Assembly: GCF_050753385.1 (NCBI RefSeq)
Contig: NZ_JBLZFZ010000008.1
Span: forward strand, 1 to 64,000
From: Pantanalinema rosaneae
Lineage (GTDB): Bacteria > Cyanobacteriota > Cyanobacteriia > Leptolyngbyales > Leptolyngbyaceae
Reading direction: 5' to 3'
DNA: 64,000 nt
Position numbers and translations under genes: made by a program
Notes under the pieces: model-generated
What the model saw: the letters and a program-made list of their open reading frames with translations, nothing else
The model's database searches: none
What the model was told of the DNA's origin: nothing
In this document: in pieces, positions 33,608 to 40,951 of the stretch
How positions within the stretch are numbered: position 1 is the stretch's first letter
Layout: the number at the start of each line of letters is the position of its first letter

Positions 33608-36190
33608 ATGAACGCTGTGGATGTCAACGGTATGCAAAAGACCCATTATCAGCAACGCCAAGAATTATTACCTGTCAATCCCCAGCCTAATCAGTCTGTT
33701 GAAACGATCCAGTCTGCACCAGCATCCTGTTTGTTGATTGACGAAGCCTTGCGGTTGCAAGTATTGCAGCAGTATCAAATTTTAGATACAGAACCAGAAC
33801 CAGCGTTTGATGAGATTACGCAGTTAGCCGCCCAGGTTTGCCAAACCCCGATCGCGTTGATCAGTTTCAGTGATGCCAGTCGCCAATGGTTTAAGGCAAA
33901 GGTAGGATTAGAGATCACAGAATCGCTGCGCGAGATGGCATTTTGTGACTATGCGATTCAGCAACCCAACCTGTTTGTTGTCCCGGATGCCTTAAGTGAC
34001 CCACGGTTCATTGATCACCCGTTAGTGACAGAGGCTCCTCACCTGCGATTTTATGCTGGCATACCATTAGTCAATGGGGATGGCATCGCGTTAGGAGTGT
34101 TATGTGTATTGGATGATCAACCGCGCCAGTTGACGATCGCTCAACAACAAATGCTCCAGGTTTTAGCCCAACAGGTCGTAACGTTGTTAGAGTCCCGGCG
34201 TAATTCCATCATCTTAGCGCGAATGGAAGCGGAGCTAGTGCAACGGACGCAACTCTCAACCCTGAGTACCGAAGTAGTGGCTGCCCTATCACAAGCTGGC
34301 AGTTTGCCAGAAATTCTGGATCATTGTGTGCAGGCGATCGCCCAATATCCGGGTCTGGCTTCGGTGCGCCTCTGGACCTTTAACCAAAAAATGAATCTAT
34401 TGGAATTGCAAGCGATCGCTGGACAACATAGTTATACCGATGACTTTCATAGTCGAATTCCACTAGGCATTTCCATTATTGGCTTCGTGGCACAAAACCG
34501 AACAGCGTATCTCAGCAATACCGCTGTTGATGATATTATCATTGGCGCTAAAGACTGGTTACAACAAGAAGGTATTGTTGCCTTTGCTGGTTATCCTTTA
34601 GTGTTGGAAGATCAATTGATTGGCGTGATGGCATTATTTAGTCGGCAACCGTTGACTTCTGCGATTCAAACCGTTATGGAATCATTGGTCAACAGTATTG
34701 CTGTCGCCATCGATCGCACCTGGGCGCGGGAAGCATTGCTAGATAGTCGGGAGGCACTATTATTTCGGTTAGCTAATCAGATTCGGAACTCCCTGGATCT
34801 CGATACGATTTTGGGCAAAGCCGTCAACGAAATTCGCGCATTATTACAAATCGATCGTTGTCATTTTCTCTGGTGCTGGGCTGATTCGAATCAATCGGTG
34901 TTAGCCATTACCCATGAAGCCAAGTTACCCGAACTCCCCAGTTTAGTCGGAGAATGTCCAGAAACCCAGGCTAAACCATTAAGTGAGCAGGTCTTAAGTT
35001 TGAATTTAGTTCGGATTGATGATGTCGCAACCGATGTCAATTTAAATCAACCCATCCGCACAGTGTTACAGGATTTGGGCATTACCTCTCAACTCCTGCT
35101 GCCGGTAGAAACCCGGTCTGGTCAACTAGGGGCGATTATGTGTAGCCATAGTAGTGGGATGCGTTCCTGGAGCGATCGGGAGGTGGAGTTGTTACAAGCT
35201 GTGGTCGATCAAATTGCGATTGCGATCGATCAAGCAGAGTTATATGCTCAAACGCGAGCGGCTGCCTTTGCTGCCCAAACCCAAGCCCAGCAGTTAAGTC
35301 AGGCATTACACAATCTGAAACAAACTCAGAGCCAACTGATCCAAAGTGAGAAGATGTCTAGTTTGGGGCAAATGGTCGCTGGTATTGCCCATGAAATCAA
35401 CAATCCAGTTAACTTTATTACTGGCAACTTAACCCACGCCAGCAATTACATTCGCGATCTTCTAGAACTGGTTGATCTCTATCATGAGCATGTTCCCGAT
35501 ACAATTCCCCAGATTCGAGAGTATGAAGAAGACATTGATGTTAATTTTATTGCTGAGGACTTGCCTAAGCTGTTGTCTTCTATGATGTTGGGGGCAGAAC
35601 GCATCCGACAAATTGTGCTGTCATTACGCAATTTCTCCCGACTAGACGAAGCGGAAATGAAACCAGTGGATGTCCATGAAGGCATTGATAGCACATTACT
35701 GATTTTGCAAAGTCGTCTGAAACCAACGGGAAGTGGTTCAGCCGTTCAGATTATTAAGGAGTACGGCAACCTACCAAAAGTAGAATGTTACGCCGGACAG
35801 TTAAATCAGGTATTTATGAATGTGTTGGCAAACGCGATCGAAGCTCTGGATGATGCCCGAGACAATGCTCGATCGCACCAGGAGACTACACCTGGCTTCA
35901 CTGATCCCAAAATTCGGATTCAAACCACCCAATTGGATGACGATCGAGTCCGTATCTCCATCCAAGATAATGGGGTTGGCATGACAGAAGAGGTGAGGAA
36001 AAATTTATTTGATCCATTCTTTACGACGAAACCCGTTGGTAAAGGCACAGGTCTAGGATTATCGATTAGCTACCAGATCGTGGTAGAAAAACATGGTGGT
36101 AGTTTTGCCTGTTTCTCTGAACCAGGACGGGGAGCAGAATTCCGGATTGAAATTCCGATTAAACCAATGCGCTGCCGCAACGGAGTCTGA
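33608..36190 (+). CDS. Sensor histidine kinase with three GAF domains
   Basis: This soluble 860-aa kinase has three GAF-type domains, at roughly 60-200, 215-375 and 395-545, with no transmembrane segment, so it senses a cytoplasmic signal. A coiled-coil linker (about 555-580) leads to a HisKA domain with the phospho-acceptor His in MVAGIAHEINNPVNF near 594. The ATPase domain has the N-box NQVFMNVLANAIEAL, DNGVGM and GKGTGLGLSISYQIV. No chromophore-binding Cys of the phytochrome/CBCR type is obvious. It is divergent from the single-domain response regulator, a likely partner. The signal is unknown. Confidence 0.9.
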   Translation: MNAVDVNGMQKTHYQQRQELLPVNPQPNQSVETIQSAPASCLLIDEALRLQVLQQYQILDTEPEPAFDEITQLAAQVCQTPIALISFSDASRQWFKAKVGLEITESLREMAFCDYAIQQPNLFVVPDALSDPRFIDHPLVTEAPHLRFYAGIPLVNGDGIALGVLCVLDDQPRQLTIAQQQMLQVLAQQVVTLLESRRNSIILARMEAELVQRTQLSTLSTEVVAALSQAGSLPEILDHCVQAIAQYPGLASVRLWTFNQKMNLLELQAIAGQHSYTDDFHSRIPLGISIIGFVAQNRTAYLSNTAVDDIIIGAKDWLQQEGIVAFAGYPLVLEDQLIGVMALFSRQPLTSAIQTVMESLVNSIAVAIDRTWAREALLDSREALLFRLANQIRNSLDLDTILGKAVNEIRALLQIDRCHFLWCWADSNQSVLAITHEAKLPELPSLVGECPETQAKPLSEQVLSLNLVRIDDVATDVNLNQPIRTVLQDLGITSQLLLPVETRSGQLGAIMCSHSSGMRSWSDREVELLQAVVDQIAIAIDQAELYAQTRAAAFAAQTQAQQLSQALHNLKQTQSQLIQSEKMSSLGQMVAGIAHEINNPVNFITGNLTHASNYIRDLLELVDLYHEHVPDTIPQIREYEEDIDVNFIAEDLPKLLSSMMLGAERIRQIVLSLRNFSRLDEAEMKPVDVHEGIDSTLLILQSRLKPTGSGSAVQIIKEYGNLPKVECYAGQLNQVFMNVLANAIEALDDARDNARSHQETTPGFTDPKIRIQTTQLDDDRVRISIQDNGVGMTEEVRKNLFDPFFTTKPVGKGTGLGLSISYQIVVEKHGGSFACFSEPGRGAEFRIEIPIKPMRCRNGV

Positions 36191-36246
36191 TTGACTGGCA
36201 AATCGTTTGAAGTATTGTCCGCACTGCCCCTACTCTCTCAGTCAAG

Positions 36247-37410
36247 TCAATCTTTTAGCACAAGATGATTATGGGCATCCAGCACAACTTTGCCCTGCTG
36301 CTGTAACTTGCCCAATAAGCGAGTAATGGTCACTCGGGTCGTGCAACAGGCTCCAGCGAAGTCCTGATGGGTCAGACGGGCACGCAGGCGAGTTCCCTGT
36401 TCTACCGGCTGACCAATGGATTGTTTTAATAGGCGGAGTAAGCGATGTAAGCGGTCTTCTACCCGAATCTGTTCATAAATAGCTAAAAGATTCTCAGTTT
36501 GCTGGAGACGACGAATCACAGATGGTAAAAGTAATTGCGCTAATCGCGAGGATTGAGCTACTTCAGTCAGGGAAATTAAACTCAGTTTAACGTCTGAAAG
36601 CGCGATCGCTTGATAGGTTTGTAATGTCGTGAGATTGGAGCCGAACACCATGGTTTCACCAATTAATCCAACTAACATCTCCTCGCCTCGCTCTGATAGA
36701 GTCGTTAATTTCACAACTCCTTCAGAGACTAACCAAATCGATTGAGCTTCTAGAGGAATAATTTCGCCCTTGTTATAGTGATAGTAGGGGCGATCCTGAC
36801 AGAGGTTGTAATCAGGATTCTCCAAAGCGGCTTCGGCTCGTTTGCGCTCTGTAATGTCTCGCATCATCCATAATAGTAGCGGGGACTGTCCCTCCTGGTT
36901 ACGAATGGCTTGGACTGTGAGAGCAACATTAACAAACTCTGACGAATATTGCTGTAACCGCACTGAAAACTCAACCTGTTGATTTTGTGCGAGTAAAGCC
37001 AGTTTTGTCTGTAATAAAGGCTGTTCTTCTAAGGGAACTAAATTGAGCAAGGATTTACCAATCAAAGCAGACGGCTGCCCATTGATTAAATCCGCCATTG
37101 CCTGATTGGCTTCCTGAATCACGCTATGCGCATCGGTAACTAAACACGCATCAGAAACAGACTCAAATAGATTTTGATACCGTTGGCGTTCCTGTTCAAT
37201 TTGGTTTTGAGCCGAAATTAATCGCTCATTTTGTCGTCTAAGCTCATCGATCGCGACTTGCAATTCTTCCGAGACAACACCAAGTTCTTTCAGGGCAACT
37301 GGTAAGAGATCGGGTGAAGGAGACGATGAGGCGTTGACATTTTGGTACAACTCCGACAAGCGCCCATGCATCATTGCAACTCGCCGACTCAATGAATTAA
37401 TCGTGTTCAT
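36247..37410 (-). CDS. PAS domain / CRP-FNR-type transcriptional regulator
   Basis: This 387-aa protein fuses sensory and DNA-binding parts. A coiled-coil at about 45-85 (ELRRQNERLISAQNQIEQERQ) leads to a PAS domain at about 85-195 ending RDITERKRAEAAL. A cyclic-nucleotide-binding-like beta-roll (about 205-310, KGEIIPLEAQSIWLVSEG) follows, and a C-terminal Crp-type winged helix (TRVTITRLLGKLQQQGKV). The Arg/Ser pair that binds cAMP in CRP is not evident, so the effector may differ. The ATG at 37410 has AGGAAA eight bases upstream and is preferred over an upstream TTG. It converges with the histidine kinase gene and may form a signalling unit with it. Confidence 0.85.
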   Translation of the reverse strand: MNTINSLSRRVAMMHGRLSELYQNVNASSSPSPDLLPVALKELGVVSEELQVAIDELRRQNERLISAQNQIEQERQRYQNLFESVSDACLVTDAHSVIQEANQAMADLINGQPSALIGKSLLNLVPLEEQPLLQTKLALLAQNQQVEFSVRLQQYSSEFVNVALTVQAIRNQEGQSPLLLWMMRDITERKRAEAALENPDYNLCQDRPYYHYNKGEIIPLEAQSIWLVSEGVVKLTTLSERGEEMLVGLIGETMVFGSNLTTLQTYQAIALSDVKLSLISLTEVAQSSRLAQLLLPSVIRRLQQTENLLAIYEQIRVEDRLHRLLRLLKQSIGQPVEQGTRLRARLTHQDFAGACCTTRVTITRLLGKLQQQGKVVLDAHNHLVLKD

Positions 37411-38423
37411 GTGCAGCTTTCCTGGTACTCGCTGTTGGTTTGAGTTAGAGATCACTTCTTGACTCAACGCCTTAATTTATTAGTTTTCCGAAAAAATATT
37501 AATGGTAAACGTAGCGATCGTTGACCAGCAAGGAATCGATCACCGTGTCTACCCATAACATGCGGTTCTAATTGAGCGGCAAATTTAATTTTGGGTAAAT
37601 AGAAAGTTTGTAATGGCAGTAAGGATTGAACCATCTAAGGTTTTAGCTTAAAGATATTGATCTGCTTAAACTATTCTTCCAGATCCGGCTTTTTTAAACT
37701 CTCTAAAGGCATAGAGTTAATTAAGCAAGTAAACGCCATTTTAATCTTAATATTCAATAGTAGAACCTTTATGTGTTAATCACCACATACTAAGTTTAAA
37801 TAAACTCATGCTTGAGATAGAAGCCAAAATCCTCCAGTCGTACCGAACAACAGAACTATATTCTTATCAGGAGAATTGCTATAGCTTTCCAGATCTGGTT
37901 GTCTGTCTAATGGTGGATGACGGACTTAAGCTTCTATGGGTATCAGAGAAGAAGGTTAGCTACCTAATCATTAGCTGAATTGTTAATCGATGCTGGCAAC
38001 CAAAGTATAAAGGGTAGTTTTCTCTACTAATCGCTATAAACTTTGCTCTGACTCGATACTTAATTTTAGAAATTAAGGCATTAATCTCTTTAGAAAAATA
38101 GAGCTAATTCCAGGCTAAATAGTCTTATCAAAGAACGCATTAGTAGTTCAGGACTGCTCTCAACAGCCGATCAAGCTAGATTCTTTCTGCCACTGAATTT
38201 ATTGGATTTCAAACTTAGGAGACTCATGTCTCAAAAAAATCGATCGAGGCAGTTAAAGCCCTTATTTCATATATATACCCTAATCAATAGCCGATCTATA
38301 GCTAACTTTAACCACAGATAGAGGGCATTCATAGTCGATAAATTATTACTATAAGTTAAGAAAGCACTAGCAGGTATTTAAAGCAAGGCTTAAAGGTATT
38401 GTGATTTGCGGAGATTAATTTTT
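37411..38423. other. Kilobase intergenic region
   Basis: This AT-rich gap of about 1 kb has no conserved gene that I recognise. It includes one 31-codon frame at 38226-38321 with a good Shine-Dalgarno sequence (TTAGGAGACTCATG). The rest may hold promoters for the flanking genes or decayed sequence. Confidence 0.35.
38226..38321 (+). CDS. Small open reading frame, 31 codons (candidate)
   Basis: The frame starts MSQKNRSRQLKP and ends with TAG at 38319-38321. The only support is the strong AGGAG five bases before the ATG and its place just upstream of another plus-strand gene. The product is basic and has no recognisable motif. Chance occurrence is quite possible. Confidence 0.2.
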   Translation: MSQKNRSRQLKPLFHIYTLINSRSIANFNHR

Positions 38424-39287
38424 ATGGCTAAGTTGAGAAATTTTATTTGGTTATTTGGTATCCCACTATGCATATTTGGCGCAGTAGATAGAGGATTTTC
38501 TATTTTTGCGGATAACTATGTATCCTTCACTGAATTTTCTCAAGTCATCATAGTATCCTTGCTCTTCTCGATCTGGCTATATCTCAAGCCTAACAGATTG
38601 GTAACGCATGAAGTCAATAAAACAGGAGACTACTTAACGAATCTGATTGAACATCAAGACAAACTCTATTTGTCGGCGGCTCAAGATCGGATGCTAGAGC
38701 TAAAAAACTACCACCTGATTAACCAAAAACATATCCTACCGTTTCCTTATCTCTGCCAAATCTATCACCTACTAAACCTGAAGCATTTAGAAATGGTGCA
38801 TAGTTTTAGTCTCAATGATTTGAAGGTAATCGAGGTTGGGAATCTTCGTCCGACTGACTTAGGTGGTGCGCTCAAGTTCAAGACGATTCTCGATTCACCC
38901 ATGAATGTCTTAAAGATCTGGAGACAGCCTACTGCGGAAGTTGAACTAGTATTACATACTCCTTACACGATCGAACTAAACGTTCCAGCGTATGGGAACA
39001 AACGCATCATTGTGATCTTTAATGTCATCCCGATCAGTGAGCAGGAACATGAACTGTTGATTGATATCTACAGCAACTTAGAATGGCCTAAATCTCTATT
39101 GCAGGTGCTCCTACATGCCGCTTCTTACCTGACTCTTTATGAGGATTTACCCTACCTCGCTCGGCTATCTCAGAAAAGCTTTGTTACCCTCACAAAAGCT
39201 TCTAGTCATGAAACCATGAGTTTGTTCAAACGGTTCGTTGACTTATACAGCTCTCACTCTAATCTGGCAATGGAAGCATTAGGCTAA
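38424..39287 (+). CDS. TM-hairpin protein with soluble domain, function unknown
   Basis: I do not recognise a family. From the ATG at 38424 (GCGGAGA just upstream; a TTG at 38406 is the alternative) the product has 287 aa. Two transmembrane helices at about 6-24 (FIWLFGIPLCIFGAVDRG) and 33-50 (QVIIVSLLFSIWLYLKP) form a hairpin. About 235 soluble residues follow, with a mixed alpha/beta composition (LVLHTPYTIELNVPAYG, IIVIFNVIPISEQEHELLIDIY). The hairpin is clearly paralogous to the small protein encoded 107 bases downstream (FG-x(2,3)-DR and W-LYLKP in both). The two genes open a stress-related neighbourhood. Confidence 0.7.
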   Translation: MAKLRNFIWLFGIPLCIFGAVDRGFSIFADNYVSFTEFSQVIIVSLLFSIWLYLKPNRLVTHEVNKTGDYLTNLIEHQDKLYLSAAQDRMLELKNYHLINQKHILPFPYLCQIYHLLNLKHLEMVHSFSLNDLKVIEVGNLRPTDLGGALKFKTILDSPMNVLKIWRQPTAEVELVLHTPYTIELNVPAYGNKRIIVIFNVIPISEQEHELLIDIYSNLEWPKSLLQVLLHAASYLTLYEDLPYLARLSQKSFVTLTKASSHETMSLFKRFVDLYSSHSNLAMEALG

Positions 39288-39393
39288 ACCTAACAATTAG
39301 GTAGGCAATTCTTCAATACAGAGATTGAGTTTTAAATGGATGGATACTTTCTAGTTACACATAACTTATCTCTAAGGATTGGAGTGAATACCA

Positions 39394-39687
39394 ATGAATT
39401 ACGAGCAAATTTCAGAACAATTGACTTCTTCAATCACCCCTAAATACCGAGCCTGGTTGTTTGGTAATTTAGTTTGGGTATTTGGAGTAATTGACAGAAG
39501 CATTGCTGCCCTAACCGATGCTTCACTATCACTTGGAGATATTGGACAACTAGCCATGGTTAGTTTCTTTTGGCTAGGTTGGCTCTACTTAAAACCAAAA
39601 CCCAAGTCTGATAATAAAGCGATCGCCAGAACGGGATTTGCTCAGGTTTTATTGCAGTCAACTCGAGAAGTGATCTCAGAGAACTAA
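39394..39687 (+). CDS. Small TM-hairpin protein, paralogue of the upstream gene
   Basis: This 97-aa protein has two transmembrane helices at about 20-42 (WLFGNLVWVFGVIDRSI) and 50-70 (IGQLAMVSFFWLGWLYLKP) and short polar ends. It lacks the soluble domain of its upstream paralogue. GGAG lies ten bases before the ATG. The pair may have arisen by duplication and trimming. No known family is recognised. Confidence 0.65.
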   Translation: MNYEQISEQLTSSITPKYRAWLFGNLVWVFGVIDRSIAALTDASLSLGDIGQLAMVSFFWLGWLYLKPKPKSDNKAIARTGFAQVLLQSTREVISEN

Positions 39688-40084
39688 ATTTCCAGTTCAC
39701 AAAGTTTCAGATTAAAGCTGGCAGAAAAAAGACACGCGATTGCGACTTTACTCCTAAAAGCTAGAAACATCATCCCGTGAAATCAGATCCATTCTGGCTG
39801 CTCAATACGATTAGTCACAAAAGTTATAGGAGGAAGATAGGTTTTAAACATGCTTGATCAATTTCCATTATAAAACTTCATGTATTGGGAATGCCATCGG
39901 AGGCAAAACTAAAAAGTGATAGCATACCCCTGCTTCTACCTAAGTTTAGGGACATTCGGAGGAGGTTAATTAATACTTCTCTCTTGCGGTAGATGAAACA
40001 TACCTCGATATTTCCATACTTTGAAACTGACACTATTGAGTTTAGCTTTTGATAGCTGATTGTTCATCTAGGAGGAAACAGGCG
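39688..40084. other. Intergenic region before the membrane protein gene
   Basis: This gap of about 400 bases has only very short frames, none convincing, although several purine-rich GGAGG tracts (for example near 39831 and 39958) are present. It probably carries the promoter of the gene at 40085. Confidence 0.35.
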
Positions 40085-40732
40085 ATGGCATACACAGACG
40101 AACCCCGAGGGCGCGTAATTGAGCGTCCAGCTTACTCTACAACCGTGGATTATCACGATCGAGTACGTTGGGGTCCAATTTTTGCCGGTTTAGTTGTAGC
40201 AATTAGTTCACAACTTGTTTTAAGTGGAATTGGAGCAGCAATTGGTTTATCGACGATCGCAGGATCAGATGCACCCCGTACTGATGCGGGTGGTGTTGGT
40301 TCTGCTGTTGGAATTTGGTCAATTATTAGCCTGTTAATTTCTCTGTTTTTAGGCGGATGGGTAACGGCTCGTGCTTGTGGTCCAATGAAGCGGAGTACAG
40401 CGCTATTGAATGGTGCCATTCTTTGGGCTACAACTTTAGCGGTCAGCGCCTGGTTACTGTCTAGTGGTGTTGCCGGAGCATTTGGGGTTGTTGCCTCTAA
40501 TGCTGGAGAAATTATTAATCAGGCACAGCAAGCGGGGGCGACTCCAGGTGATGTTCAAGATCCCAACCTCACCGCTCAACAGACCCGCGATATAGCTGGA
40601 AATGCCGCTACTGTTGGTTGGTCATTTGCCCTGGGTTCACTTTTAGGTCTTTTAGCGGCTTTGATCGGTTCGTATGTCGGAGCCCGTAATATCCGGACTA
40701 CTGATGTGCCTAGAACGGCTGAACCTTACTAA
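40085..40732 (+). CDS. Gly/Ala-rich integral membrane protein, function unknown
   Basis: This 215-aa protein has about four hydrophobic segments: IFAGLVVAISSQLVLSGIGA (near 33-52), SIISLLISLFLGGWV (near 80-94), LWATTLAVSAWLLSSGVAG and SFALGSLLGLLAALIGSYVG near the C-terminus. The ATG at 40085 is preferred because GGAGGA lies nine bases upstream; the frame is open 12 codons further. It resembles small membrane proteins of unknown function common in cyanobacteria and soil bacteria, often near stress genes. A good terminator follows. Confidence 0.7.
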   Translation: MAYTDEPRGRVIERPAYSTTVDYHDRVRWGPIFAGLVVAISSQLVLSGIGAAIGLSTIAGSDAPRTDAGGVGSAVGIWSIISLLISLFLGGWVTARACGPMKRSTALLNGAILWATTLAVSAWLLSSGVAGAFGVVASNAGEIINQAQQAGATPGDVQDPNLTAQQTRDIAGNAATVGWSFALGSLLGLLAALIGSYVGARNIRTTDVPRTAEPY

Positions 40733-40795
40733 GGTATAGGCTTACCAATACAGTGATATCAACTTAGGAAGGTAACTCCTTCAAAATATTTCTAA

Positions 40796-40827
40796 AAGAG
40801 CCTCTATCCTACAAATGGAGGCTTTTT
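40796..40827 (+). terminator. Rho-independent terminator
   Basis: AAGAGCCTC pairs with GAGGCTTTTT across a short AT-rich loop, and the stem runs directly into five T residues. It ends the transcript of the membrane protein gene. Confidence 0.75.
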
Positions 40828-40843
40828 ACATGCTGATTTTTAA

Positions 40844-40890
40844 GCGGTTGTTTGGAAAAAATCGCGATCGTTACTGAACTGCCTCTTAGC
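40844..40890. repeat. Fragment of the MITE-like family
   Basis: GCGGTTGTTTGGAAAAAATC, then GCGATCGTTACTGAACTGCC, matches one end of the repeats at 2726 and 12454 (GTTTGAAAAG and CTGAACTGCC). Only one end is recognisable, so this is a partial or decayed copy. Confidence 0.55.
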
Positions 40891-40951
40891 CCCTAGCATT
40901 AGGGATTCAGAGACAGTTCGGATGGATTATTTCAGTGACATTAGTTAGACT

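Noticed and set aside
34801..34900. CH-containing GAF3 of the histidine kinase as a bilin-binding cyanobacteriochrome domain
   Set aside because: The CH pair in DRCHFLWCW is in the wrong place for a chromophore Cys-His and other CBCR motifs are missing.
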